Positions 24,919 to 36,308 of a stretch of 64,000 bases of DNA are shown piece by piece. Location of the stretch: NCBI GenBank assembly GCA_037074615.1, contig CM073537.1:12295989-12359988 (forward strand), written 5' to 3'. Under the pieces are notes generated by a model. The model did no database searches and was not told the origin of the DNA. It saw nothing but the letters and a program-made list of their open reading frames with translations. Source of the stretch: Leucaena leucocephala (lineage: Eukaryota; Streptophyta; Magnoliopsida; Fabales; Fabaceae). Position 1 is the stretch's first letter. Each line of letters begins with the position of its first letter. The translations under genes and the position numbers were made by a program.

Positions 24919-26495
24919 AAAAATACACAGAAGCTGCTTCCTTGCTTTTATTCCCCGTCTTGTGATTTCTTTCCTGCTCACATTAGTCCCTGCTCCTCTA
25001 AAATACCTACAATTCAAAACCAAAGCTCATTGTAAAAGTCCTACCAGTAAGGGAATAACAATTATGCAGTTTAGAGGAGTTATTTTACCATTTTACCCTT
25101 AAAACAGCAAATTGCCAAGCACAATCATGTATTGCCATAAAACCACAATTACAGGCATAAATGAATGGTAAAACTGTTATAAAACCATTAAAAATGTGGC
25201 AAAAACCATACACAAATTGTGTCTTATAAATTCTCCCATACTTGAACCTTTGTACTGCTGGACAAAGAAATGAATTACACCTAAGCTAACACTATTAAAT
25301 CTGAGATAACAACATAATCCACAGTGTGACTTGAAGACAATTAATTCGGCATCTTTTGGGAGTGCAAAGGTGATAATATGAGCAATACCAAGTAATCAAC
25401 TGCTAAATGAAATCAACCTTAACTGTATGAGAGCAATAGATTCTCTCTAAGGATGTAAGTGTTTAGCTCTCTATATCCTCTCATTGTTAGGGTTCTTTTA
25501 CTCAGATTCAAATTGGAAAACATTCTACCATATGCTTGTAATGACTTTAAATATCAGTAACCATATAACATTTATGCAAAGAATTAAGAGGTCTTTTGAG
25601 TTTGAATTGATGGAGATGGGCCATGTGGAATGGAGTATGAAGGGTAGAAAGTACTATATGCATTCAATAAGGAATATGTAACATGCATTCATGTCTTCAG
25701 AGATGTAGAGGTGATAATTGTGCTAAAAGAAGTTGATAATGGTGCCTCCTTCATTCCTCTTTTCTTTTTCTTTCCTTTGTTTCTTTCTTCAATTTTTCTT
25801 GCACCCTTTTTTTTAGTGCAATAAGCTATTTTCTCTTCTTTTTGTTTGTTTGGCACCTTATACATAGAATGTTTAGCACATATCACAATAATAATGAGTT
25901 TTGACATAAATAACAAGTTTATTTTGGAAAGATGTTCATGCATATATAACTTCTATGGTGGAAAAAGAAAAATAATGGGCTCAAAGGGGGTGACTACGGA
26001 TATAATATGTGATGGGCTTGTGTTTGGGTAAACTTGTTTAGAAATGAATGCATCTATCATTTTCAGTAACATAAATGCACAAGTAATTCTCAACTCAGAG
26101 CCAAGACAAGTTCTAGAGAATATAAACCTATTGAATAATCACTCAATATAGGAGTTAAGGCTGAGAATCCTTCCATCTTCATTCACTAGGCATTAAAACA
26201 CTTATCACAACTAAAAGCCCTCTTAAATGATGATTAAAAGTTTCAAAGTAATCACTTGGAATCATGCAATAATCCTAAATCTAACAGCAACAACTTAAGT
26301 GTTTCCAATTCAATTTCCAAGAAATTTAAACAAAAAATTCAAGTATGAAGATGATTTCTGTAAACTTTTTATGCAAGAGGTTAAAGAGCAAAGGGTAATG
26401 AATCACTTATAAAGCACATTAGTAGTTCAAAAGGAATCCTTCTACATAGCATTGCATAAAGCAAAGAGAAGGTATTTGGATATTTGCGCACTCAA

Positions 26496-26720
26496 GTCGC
26501 AACCCAAAACAATCAAGGTCATGACCAAATTCCACAGTGAGTGTAGGCTCTAAACTTCCACAACTAGTCGCGACTAGAAAATGTTCCTGTCGTGACTTAA
26601 ATTCATAGAGAGGTTTAGTCGCGACCTAAAGACACTAGAGTCACGACTAAATAACACAGGGAGCATATTAAGTCTAACATTTCATTCTAGGTTACGACTG
26701 AAAGCAGTGAAAGTCACGAC
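26496..26720. repeat. GTCGCGAC palindrome array, locus 2
   Basis: Starts at 26496, 26518, 26567, 26589, 26618, 26640, 26691 and 26713 give steps 22, 49, 22, 29, 22, 51, 22. Exact copies are at 26567 and 26618; the rest differ mostly by CpG-to-TpG or CpA changes. The sequence between motifs is not repeated. Confidence 0.85.
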
Positions 26721-26922
26721 CAATATTTACAGAGACTACCATGTGATAGTTTTCAAAATCCAAAGCATCTTTTAGACTTAAGACTTTTTCAGCTAACCAC
26801 AAAACAGTTTAAAATGGGGGTCCAATTTTTAGCAATTCATCACACATTGAGATCAAAAACCAAAAACTTTGTGATGAAAGATTAGATTTAATGAAGAATT
26901 TTTACATTATTAGTATAGAATA

Positions 26923-26935
26923 ACTCCCCCACACT
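26923..26935 (-). other. G-rich post-pol motif (possible polypurine tract)
   Basis: The minus strand reads AGTGTGGGGGAGT, preceded by TCAAGTTTA. This block is characteristic of Athila/Tat-type gypsy elements downstream of pol. Its presence without RT or integrase supports an internal deletion. Confidence 0.6.
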
Positions 26936-27878
26936 TAAACTTGATAGTGTCCTCACTGTCAACAAGGATATGGAAATCGCATAACTATATAAGGTCAACT
27001 AGCTTCAACACAGTAGGCAAATACATACTCAATGCAAGTTTCACAATGAAGCACACAATCACATTCAAATCATGCATCACAAATCAAGGGAAGCAATGAT
27101 GATAAGATGGGTAAACTATAGCATGCAATTGAGTTTGCTAAACAGCCCAGAACAGAAGTAATAAGTAAATAGACCATGAACAGCACAGGAGTATTATGCA
27201 AAACAGAAGTAAACCAACAATAAATAGAAATAAACTAAAAATGAACACTATCCTACTGAGTCATCCTTTTCCAATCATCAAACCAAAATATCAAACATGT
27301 AGCATTAGAGAAAACTTGAAAAAGGTAAGAGATAGGAAAGGGCCAACCTGGTCTCAAGGTGGGGTGGTAACTCATAAAGCTTTAAGAGATGGCTGTTTGA
27401 TTGGGAAGTTGTCCCTATTTTCTTCTCTCTCCACTCTGGCTTCCCAGGATCATGCACTCTGCTTATATCATGAAGCCTATCTAAGCTTGTCTTGAATGTT
27501 TCCTCTTTAAACTTGAACTTGCCCAACTGTGGTTGGTAAGTAGCAGCAACAAGCTTAGGAGATGTTTCCTTTGCATCCTTTGTATATCCCTCGCAGTTGC
27601 TCTTATCCAGCTTGTGTGAGTTTCCCAATTTGTCATCTACTTCCTCAAGAGTTGCACCAAGCTGAGGTTGGTTTTCAACTGTAACGTTCTAGAGTGCACT
27701 CTCTTTCATACCTGCACTATTAGTAAGGAGCAAATCATTTAAAAATCTTAAGGGTGAGAAGTAATTTTTGAGTGTGAATGAGGATAAGTAGGGTTAGAAC
27801 ATATTGGCCCTTTAACCAAAAAAGTGGAGCATGGAACTGGAAGGCCGGAGAAGTCACTGGTTGCTTCTGCCATTTCTG

Positions 27879-28156
27879 GTCGTGACCTATCAAGTTTATC
27901 TTCATCTTCTCGTCGTGACTCAAGTTCACAAAGACTGTCTCTAGAATATTTGGTTGCGACCTCCTCAGCTACTCGTCGCAACTAGACGTCTCTGGAGTTG
28001 TTAGTTGCGACCTATGTGTCTTCTAGTCACAATTCCTTTTCAAAGAGAGACTCCCCTTCAACAAACTGAAATTTGGTCCCGACTTCTTAAACATCACGTC
28101 GCGACTGGTCGTCTCTGGAGTTTATAGTCACGACCATAAAGTTTTCTTGTCGCAGC
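27879..28156. repeat. GTCGCGAC palindrome array, locus 3
   Basis: Starts at 27879, 27912, 27953, 27975, 28004, 28026, 28076, 28098, 28127 and 28149 give steps 33, 41, 22, 29, 22, 50, 22, 29, 22. Only 28098 is exact; others carry changes mainly in the CGCG core. The GTCTCTGGAGTT spacer recurs before some copies. Confidence 0.85.
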
Positions 28157-28205
28157 CTTGCTTCACAGAGAGGCTCCCTTCCAGCATTTGTTCCACTTCT
28201 AACTT

Positions 28206-28975
28206 CTAGAACATCTTGGGACTCTGCAAAATCACTAAACAACTTTTTTCAAACACATTATCATTATCATGCAAACTCAGTTCATGTTCATCCCTAGTCT
28301 CTTCAACAGCATAATCAATGTCATTCAACTCAGCAAAAGCAGAATTATCAAAAGGATATTTCATTGCTTCATTCATGTTAAAAGTTACCACATGTTCTCC
28401 AACTTCCACTGTAATAGAACTATGCTTCATACTAATAATTGTCTTAGAAGTTTAGAGGAAAGGTCTGCCTACGATCAGAGTGCTCTCATTCACTAATTCA
28501 CTGGACATGTCCATAACATAAAAGTCAGCTGGGAACACTAGATCTTTGACCTATACTAGAATATCCTCAAGAATTCCCTTAGGGTACCTAATTGACCTAT
28601 CAACTAGTTGTAGCACTATATTTGTGTCTCTAAGATTCTTAATACCCAAAGCTTGATATACCGACCAAGGCATTACATTAATGGTAGCCCCTAGATCTAA
28701 TAACGCTCCCTTTACATGAACCTTCCCTATTATGCATGGGATTGTGTAGGATCCTGGGTCTTGGCATTTAACCAGTAATTTAGCTTTAAAAAGTGATGAT
28801 ACATTAGCACTTACCTGAATTCTCTCAAGAGGCCTAAACTTTTTCTTATCAGCACACAATTCCTTTAAAAATTTAGCATACTTAGGATTTCTCTTGAGAA
28901 ATTCAACCATAGGGATGTTTATTTCTAACTTACTGAAGAGGTTATAAGCATCTTTGCAAAGTCAGGGTCAACATT
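28206..28975 (-). pseudogene. Athila/Tat-like gag C-terminus and aspartic protease
   Basis: The minus strand first shows the gag end (SKLEINIPMVEFLKRNPKYA and KFLKELCADKKK), then the retroviral-type protease. Its active-site block reads LLDLGATINVMPWSVYQALG, followed by LQLVDRSIRYPKGILEDILV, FPADFYVMD and GRPFL. The protease would release gag and pol proteins from the polyprotein. A TAG follows DILV and a TAA follows GRPFL, so it is inactive. The family normally continues into RT; here it runs into the array-bearing DNA. Confidence 0.82.
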
Positions 28976-29394
28976 TTTATTTCTAGCAAAATAAGATTTA
29001 GGAAAAGGGAGATCTTTTATACTTACCTCCTTACCTGTGTGCTTAGAGGCTCCTTGCTCGCTAGATTCTGCCTTCTCATTGTTTGCTTTCCTTCTTGCTT
29101 CTCTTGTAGTCCATCTTGTGCTTGTGCTTCTCTTCTTGGGTTGCCTTCTTAATCATGAGGTGATGTTCTTTAAGGCTTTCAGATTTCCCAATCTTTATCT
29201 ACGAAGATGATGGATCCTCAAATTTAGAATCCTCCTTATTCTTGTCTAGCGCATCAGCTTCCTTGAAATGCACTTCTCTTCCACTTCTGAGCGATATGGC
29301 ATTCAGACCCTTTGGATTCATGACAGTGTTTGAAGGTTTGCTGCCACTACTCTTCGTTTGGATGTCACTTACTGAATTGGAGACTTGAGTTACG
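28976..29394 (-). pseudogene. Degenerate Athila/Tat-like gag remainder
   Basis: Lys- and Glu-rich minus-strand reading continues upstream of the protease fragment for roughly 400 bp with frame breaks. I see no clear motif. It stops where a truncated LTR begins at about 29395. Confidence 0.45.
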
Positions 29395-30058
29395 TCGTAT
29401 CCTTAATTTCATCCTTACATATATTCAATTGAAAGTATCTTATACCAATTTAATACCATTTTAGCTTAAAAATATGAATTCCCAAGAATTAGGTCATCGG
29501 TACTGTTCACTTGGTAAATTCAGACTACATCATGAACTTTTGAAATTCATAATTAAATCTATAAAAATTGAAATAAGGTGGTTCCAATTTCTAATGAAAT
29601 CTCTTTCATTTAACTTTGAAGGAAAAATATGAAACTGAGGTTTCCTTGTCGAAATGAAATCAGTTTAATCGTTGAAAAATACTGTTCATTTGGTAAGTCT
29701 GGAAGTTCCAGTTTCTTTACCTTATTTTCAAAAATTTATTTCTTTTTGTGTACTTATTCAAATGAGGCGTGTTACATATGGATTTAAATCTCCATATGTG
29801 TACTTTAAGCTCATAAAATTTTGTTGAAAAACTCATTCGTTTACTATTTGAAATTCGTGCATGAACCTCACTGCCTCTGGGTACTCGTTTTATCTTGATC
29901 CAGATTTTAATCCCGAATTTGAAAAATCATAACACACTGCTGGAAAATAGACTTTCTAAAGCCCCTTTTTTAGATCGGTTCATGCGAAAACGGTTTAAAA
30001 AAGATAAGCAGTGTCATTTTTGTAAATAAGATGAAATATTTACAAAGGATATATAAGT

Positions 30059-30170
30059 AACCGGTGTAGAAAAAAAAACGGTAGTATTTTTGTAAATAAG
30101 TATAAATATTAACACCTGATATCTCATGTAACCGGTGTAAAAAATTTAGATATATTATATCTACACCGGT
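30059..30170. repeat. CACTA left subterminal repeats
   Basis: ACCGGTGTA at 30060-30068 and 30131-30139, and CTACACCGGT at 30161-30170. Such repeats are the usual binding sites for CACTA transposase. Confidence 0.8.
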
Positions 30171-30239
30171 TATAATTTCATCCGGAGTAATAGAAAAAAA
30201 GGACTGCACCGCTCAGCTAAAACCCTCGTCCATATAACC

Positions 30240-30567
30240 TCACATCAACTCCATCATCTGAATGTGGTAATGTCCGTCCCTGTTCCTGCTGCGCCACCTC
30301 CAGTTGTTCCTCCTCTTCCTCTTCCTCGTCTTCCTTCTCGTGTTTCTCCATCCACGGCACTGGCTTCGGTGCAATCGGCCGCGTGCATAACCTAATCTAC
30401 AACGGGTCTGTCCTACGTCGCTCTCGGTCCATGGTGATTCCATTTCTCTGGTCTCGGTCCAGATTCTCAGCAGCAGTAGAGGTTTTGATCCCGATAGCAT
30501 AGATGAATCTCCGGCTCTGAACAGAAGCAGGTCGACGCAGTCATTTTGGACAATGTTCAAGCTGGCC
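30240..30567 (+). other. GC-rich transposon cargo of unknown origin
   Basis: This segment is visibly richer in G and C than its surroundings and reads as Pro- and Ser-rich short frames on the plus strand. It lies just upstream of the captured glucosidase exon. It may be a second captured gene piece, but I recognise no protein family. Confidence 0.4.
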
Positions 30568-31179
30568 TCCATAGTCTGAAAGATGAGCTCCATAGTTTCA
30601 GGTTTGCAGGGCCGGCCTTCACAAGGACATCAATATTATCATCCGTTTGTGGCTGGAAGGTAGAGAGAAACTATAATTCCTAGGGAAATATGTTTTCTAC
30701 ATAAACACTGATAATATAAATATCTGTACCACCCATTGCAATTTATACTGACGTTTGACAATTGGTTTTTTGTTTTTCTTTTGTAGTGTTTCCGTATGAT
30801 TTCTCTTGAACACATGGCTGCTTGATCATATGGATGCAGGCACAGGTTACTGCATTTTGGGAAACTCACCAAATGAGGGATCATATATTATGTTTTTATC
30901 AAATTTGTTTTCATTTATGTTATCAATATTTCAGGAACAAGGTTATTGCCTGTGCCAAGCACTTTGTTGGAGATGGAGGTACTACGGAAGGCAAAAATGA
31001 AGGAAATACAGTACTACCATATGAAGAGTTATAGAAAGAATTCACATTGCTCCTTATTTAGACTGCATTTCACAGGCGTTTCAACCATTATGGTTTCTTA
31101 TTTTAGTTGGAATGGACACAGACTGAATTCTCACCATCACCTTATTACTGCAATTTTGAAAGAAAAGCTAGGTTTTAAG
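30568..31179 (+). pseudogene. Captured glycoside hydrolase family 3 exons
   Basis: Two exon-like blocks read as the N-terminal domain of a plant GH3 beta-glucosidase/exoglucanase. Block 1 (30568-30659) shows GLQGRP and HPFVAGR. Block 2 (30935-31179) shows VIACAKHFVGDGGTTEGKN, then in a shifted frame GVSTIMVSYFSWNG and LGFK. A GT at 30660 and an AG at 30933-30934 bound an intron, and joining there keeps the reading frame. A second GT donor (GTAAGA) follows at 31180. A TGA in block 1 and a frameshift in block 2 make it non-functional. It was carried by the CACTA element. Confidence 0.85.
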
Positions 31180-31494
31180 GTAAGACAACCATGATAGGAA
31201 TAAGTGCTGAAGATGTTTCTTCTTTGCTGTCTTGTCTCTAATCCAATGAGGATAAGGCTCCTTTCAGTTTTGTTAATCCAAAACATACACTACCATAACT
31301 GTAGTTCTTTTGCTTTTTCATCTGTCTCGCTGCATTTGAATTAATCTTCTTATTCAATTTATACCATTTGCTCTGCTATAGGGTCTTGTAATTTCTTATT
31401 CATATGCTTATTTTGTATAATGAGATCTAAGGTATCTGAATGCTATAATGGGTGATTTGCTTTTTTATTCTGGATTTTTTTTACATTGCTTTCT

Positions 31495-31640
31495 AAACCG
31501 GTTGTATGGAATAATAGGTTTAAAAAGATTGATATTTTACACCGGTCACATAACCGGTGTAGAATATAAGACTTTTTACACGGGTTGTTTCTACACCGGA
31601 CCAATATCCGGTGTAGAAGCCCATTTTTAACCGGTTTAAA
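31495..31640. repeat. CACTA right subterminal repeats
   Basis: Inverted and direct copies of the ACCGGT core: AAACCGGTT near 31496, TACACCGGT at 31539-31547, ACCGGTGTA at 31553-31561, CTACACCGG at 31591, CCGGTGTAG at 31608 and AACCGGTTT near 31629. They mirror the left end. Confidence 0.8.
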
Positions 31641-33005
31641 AAGCTTATTTTCCAACAGTGACAATTCGAATCTTAACCAATTGAGGCATTCTTGGTGTCC
31701 ATTTAAAGCTCTATATCTTATCTATGTTCATGCCAAATTTCACGTGAAAATACGTTGGATAAGTTAAGAAAATTATCGTTGGAAGTTGACTTCTTCAGAC
31801 CGGATGCATAGTAACATACATCAAGCACATCAAAATATCATCCTCTAGAGTTAAGTGCTCAACTTTAAGTCATATACAAATTAACCATCCACATTTAACC
31901 TTTTGCCTTGAGAACTTCCAGCACCTAGATCATGGTTATATACATGTGGAAACAATGAGATTTCATGGAAATCTCAATAGCAAGTCATACAAACTATAAT
32001 AATATGCATGCTTGATTAAATGCTTAACATGTTATAATGACATAGGAGCTAGTTAATGATCATACATAAGCAACCTCTAACATGCATATTGTCATGACAT
32101 TCATTGCAAGGAGTTGCAACCATTCATATCTCATCATCATCATCATAAAATCATCTCATGCTCAACCAATAATCATACATAACAAGCAAACATACAAGCA
32201 AACAAGCATAAGATTATAGTTAGGTATTCTTGCTACCTCTTAGATGTCCTTGTTAATTCCTTCTTGGAGTGATCTTCCCTTCTCACAAATGTCAAAACCT
32301 AGCCATTACAAAGTAACATCAAGTTACAATTCACTTCCAACACAATCCTAAGACTAGGTTCTTACTAAGTTCCATTATTTCTTTAATTTATGACTGATGC
32401 TTCCATCTTTCTAAAATAAATTCTCATGGTTCACTTCCACATAATTTTTCATGTAGAATTCAAATATGCATTCAGAATTTCCAAACTCCAATTGCATCAC
32501 AAGCTGCTGTACAGAACCGAAAAGCTTCACATGTTTTCCAAAAATTCTCATTTTGATTCCAATGCTCCCAATACTTGTCTCACTACTATAACCCCACACA
32601 ATTTTCCATTTTAAACTCATTGGAAGCATCAAAATCATGAAATTTCAACATATGAACAGTGATTCGTACAGTACCAGAACAGAACACAATCTTCCATTCA
32701 CATGCATACTTTGACTTCCAAGCTATTACCACTTGATTCTAGCTTGTTTAAGCTTGTCTAAACTATCCATAACATAAAACTCATATTCTTTTCACATCCA
32801 AACAGAATATCCAGCAGCACCCTCAAGAGAAATATACCCCAAAAACCTCTTAAAACCAAGAGCAAATTCACTAGAACAAAGTCTAGGATCAAGGGGACTA
32901 ATTACCTTGCTAGTTCTTCCAAGGTGCTTGCTTCTTTCTAGATTGAATGGAAATTTTGCAAGAGGTTCCCCAAGGATGCCGAATTGTTCTGATTTGGGGG
33001 GGGGG

Positions 33006-33013
33006 TAGTTATA
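33006..33013 (-). promoter_or_regulatory. TATA-like box of the outer gypsy 3' LTR
   Basis: TATAACTA on the minus strand followed by about 11 C. It is a decayed version of the TATAAATA plus poly-C arrangement. Confidence 0.6.
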
Positions 33014-34316
33014 GGCAAACTTGAGTGAAAATGAAAGGCCAAGATCACTTTGTGCACTATTTGATCTAATGGCTTAGATTTAATCTTGGATTTTCTTTCC
33101 TTTAATAATTATGACATCACCTTCATGACATCATCAAAGGGACACCTCAAGGGACCCCTCACCATGCACATGGCAAAATTGAAGGGAGAAGAAGTCTCTA
33201 AAAAAATTCCAGTCCAGTCCTGTACCGGCTCGATCCGATTCCCCGAAAACTAGACTATTTTCTAAATCTAATTTTTTTGAGGTTCCATAATATGTGTTCT
33301 GACCTTAAATCCAGTATCCGGATTCTTTCTACCATTTACATTCTTATAATGGGTCTAAACTTAATTATAGATCCCTTGAAAAATGACCAAAATACCCTTG
33401 GTGCCCTTTCTTGCACCACATTAACCCTAAGGGCATAATCGTCATTTCACACCTCTTTGTACCCTGTCAGGGCATATACTGACTTTGACCAACAACTCCT
33501 GTACCTGCCTTGGCATTTTGGCCTATCCAAAATGACCAAAAAGCCCTTCATTCATCTATTGTTCCTTGTGCAACACTAGGGTATTTTTGTAATTTTGCAC
33601 TTTTTCGGGGTTCCTCTGGACACTGGCCTACCTATCAGTCCAACTGTCTTATTGGGCCTTCATGGTGTCATTTTTGGGCCTTTATAGGGTCCACTACCTT
33701 TATGGCACAATTCCCTAGGAATCACTCTCGGAGCTATTTACCGGGTATTTTATTCCACTGAAAATTCTATTAAAAATTCTATAAGATTCCTTTTCTGATC
33801 CTGTCAATTTTATAAATTCTTATATTAATTATAGGAATTTACTGTAAGGTCTCATCTGATTCTGAGATCCGAAAAATACTGTAATAATTTTATCTAATTT
33901 TTAGAAATTTATATCAATTTTTCGGGACCTCAAATCAAAATTATGTTACTCGTCAAACTAACCGGAATAATTTTCTCCATCTACTAATAAAATTTGAGTC
34001 TGATCTGACTCCAGGCATTTTTGGCCTATTTTCTGTCCAAATTCTTCATAATTACACTTTTGCCCCTTGACTTTTCATAAATTGTACTTCTGTCCTTACA
34101 TTTGGCTAAAATTACACTTAAAGACCATACATTTTTGTTTACTTTCTCTTTTGGCTTTAAAACTTTTATAATTTTACTTAAGTCCTTGCATTTTCTTCCT
34201 TTTTCAATTTAATCCCTTTCTTTATATAAATGGCCACATTTTTCTCAGAAAATCTCACACATATATTATGTACAAACTGTACATACTATCCAGTACAGAA
34301 AATTAGTGATATTACA

Positions 34317-34332
34317 TTTCTCTCCCCCTTAA
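34317..34332 (-). other. Polypurine tract of the outer gypsy element
   Basis: The minus strand reads TTAAGGGGGAGAGAAA, directly abutting the LTR start TGTAATATC. It matches the PPT at 1641-1654. Confidence 0.9.
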
Positions 34333-34365
34333 AATAAATTTTGTCCTCAAAATTTACAATATATC

Positions 34366-35402
34366 CTAATGAAACAACTCAGGATACATCTTCGTCAGTC
34401 TTTCCTCTGTTTCCCATGTAGCTTCATTCTCAGTTAAGCCTTTCCAGATCACCTTGACTAAAGAAATTTGCTTATTATGCAGTTGCTTGACCTTTCGATC
34501 AACAATTCGTACTGGTCTAACCTCATATGTTAGGTCATCCCGCAGCGCAATTTCATCTTGCTCAATCACATGTGATGCGTCTGGAACATACTTCTTTAAT
34601 TGGGAAACATGGAATATGTCATGTATCTGGCTACAATTTGGGGGAAGAGCCAATTTGTAGGCTATTGAACCTATCTTCGAGAGAATCTGAAATGGTCCGA
34701 TGTATCTGGGATGCAATTTCTTCACTTTAATCGATCGTCCGGCTCCTGTAGTTGGAGTTAGCTTAAGAAATACATGCTCTCCTTCTTCAAACTCCAATGG
34801 CTTCCTTCTGACGTTTGCATAACTTTTCTGTCTACTTTGAGTCGTCAACATTCTTTTTCTGATCATTTCAATTTGTTTTGCAGTTTGATCCACTATGTCA
34901 GGACCAAACATTCTTCTCTCGCTCAACTCTAGCCAGCATAAGGGAGATCTGCACTTACATCCATAAAGTGCTTCCAACGGGGCCATCTGAATACTAGCCT
35001 GATAACTATTATTATATGCAAATTCTATGAGTGGTAAATGGATATCCCAACTGCCCTTGAAATCCAAAACACATGCTCTTAGCATATCTTCGAGCATTTG
35101 GATTGTTCTCTCAGACTGACCATCCGTTTGAGGATGATAGGCTGTACTGAATCGAAAGTAGTGCCCATTTCTTTCTATAAAGCTCTCCAAAAATTAGATG
35201 TAAATCGAGGATCTCTATCGGACATAATACTATTTGGGATACCATGCAGTCTAACAATATCCTTTATATACAACTTTGCCATCTTTTCTAAAGAATCTCT
35301 TTTATTTATTGCCAGGAAGTGAGCCGACTTTGTCAATCTATCAATGATTACCTATATTGCATCATGCTTAGTCAGAGTCATAGGTAGTCCTTCCACTAAA
35401 TC
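34366..35402 (-). pseudogene. Tekay/Del gypsy integrase core and chromodomain (outer element)
   Basis: The minus strand continues integrase from the part right of the solo LTR. It shows LVEGLPMT, DRLTKSAHFLA and SDRDPRFTSNFW, then after a one-base frameshift near 35150 AYHPQTDGQSERTIQ with the catalytic Glu kept. EFEEGEHVFLKLTPTTGAG and FHVSQLKKYVPD precede the chromodomain (VKVIWKGLTENEATWE). The open part 34366-35190 is 274 codons. A TAG replaces a Trp codon near 35355 and another stop lies near 35180. Its protein is close to the fragment at 601-1601 although the LTRs differ. Confidence 0.93.
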
Positions 35403-36300
35403 TGTAACATCCCTAATTTCTGTACTAAGTTGTATGTACAGATTGAATAAAATATATGAGATGTTTAGGAAAAGATGTGGCCATATTTATGTAAAGAAAA
35501 GGATTAATTGGAAGAGGAAGAAAGTCTAAGAGCCAAAGGGCAAAATTATGAAAATGCCACTGTGATGCCCTAAGAAACCAGAAGTAAATGGAGGGCATTT
35601 TGGTCATTTCACACAATGGATGGATATCAGAGGAAATTTGATAGTAAATTATTATAATTAATATGAGAATTTATGGAGTTGACAGAAGTAAAAAAGGAGT
35701 CCTGTAGAATTAATTATGGAATTTACGGTGAAAAAGGACATTGATAAAGGGTTAAAGGAAATATATGTAATTTTTAACAGGACTTCTGGGTCTCAGAAAA
35801 TTATGAAACTTTGTAGAGAATTCATTTTATATTAGAATGAATTTCTAAAAATGTTAGAACAATTAAAAGAGGTGTTTAGCATTTATGCTAAGATCAGGGT
35901 AATTTACGGATATCGGTATGAGGAAAGTACATTGGGATTTGGGCCAGTTAGCTATTGGACCTAAAAGAGGCCCAACATTTCGTACTAGGCCAGCCCAATA
36001 AGGCCCAAAAGTTATCTTGGAGCCCAAGTCCAAATAATAAATAATTTATGGATTTTTGAAAAGAAAGGAAAAGAGAATAAAGTAAGAATTAGGTGTTGCA
36101 CATGGTGGGACCCACAAGGACACAAGAATGGCACCCAAAAAGAGGAAGGGTTAGGTGTACCAAGGGAGGCCATGCTAGTGATGTCATGGTGGTAAGGTCT
36201 TGAGTGAAAAGTTAAAAGACATTCCAAGATCAAACCTTTAACCATTAGATCAAATAGTTTCCAAAGTGATCTTGGCCTTCAAATGGCACATGACTTTTGC

Positions 36301-36308
36301 TATAAATA
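36301..36308 (+). promoter_or_regulatory. TATA box of solo LTR 35403-38111
   Basis: TATAAATA followed by C5. Leader sequence downstream matches LTR 1655-7811. Confidence 0.75.

Larger units (their letters stand above)
24811..28205 (-). mobile_element. Athila/Tat-like gypsy remnant, non-coding part
   Basis: This stretch lies 3' of the protease fragment on the minus strand, where RT and integrase would be expected, but I see neither. Two G-rich motifs typical of the post-pol region of Athila/Tat elements are present: AGTGTGGGGGAGT (complement of 26923-26935) and AGTATGGGAGA (complement of 25232-25242). Three GTCGCGAC arrays lie here (near 24822, 26496 and 27879). A 107-codon minus-strand frame at 27305-27628 is unrecognised. 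The simplest reading is a deletion derivative. Confidence 0.6.
29935..31660 (+). mobile_element. Non-autonomous CACTA transposon, TSD ACA
   Basis: The ends are CACTGCTGGAAAATA and, as reverse complement, CACTGTTGGAAAATA, giving near-perfect terminal inverted repeats. A 3-bp duplication ACA (29932-29934 and 31661-31663) and subterminal repeats built on ACCGGTGTA complete the CACTA (EnSpm) signature. At 1726 bp it encodes no transposase, so it would need one in trans. It sits inside the family-B LTR, whose sequence joins cleanly across it. It carries fragments of a host glycoside hydrolase gene. Confidence 0.93.
29395..34316 (-). mobile_element. 3' LTR (family B) of the large minus-strand gypsy element
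   Basis: On the minus strand it starts TGTAATATCAC (34316) directly after the PPT. It runs leftwards to about 29395, where roughly 300 bp including the usual LTR end are missing. A CACTA transposon (29935-31660) splits it. The TATA-like TATAACTA lies at 33006-33013 next to a run of about 11 G/C. The stem-loop at 31956-31976 keeps a 9-bp stem with a different 3-base loop. Truncation against the Athila-like sequence removed any target duplication. Confidence 0.87.

Noticed and set aside
27305..27628. A 107-codon minus-strand frame in the Athila-like remnant
   Set aside because: No recognisable domain and no conservation evidence. Kept only as a mention, not as a gene.
30240..30593. A 117-codon minus-strand frame in the CACTA element
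   Set aside because: It is Arg-rich and without any domain, and it overlaps the plus-strand GH3 exon. It is probably a shadow of GC-rich sequence.
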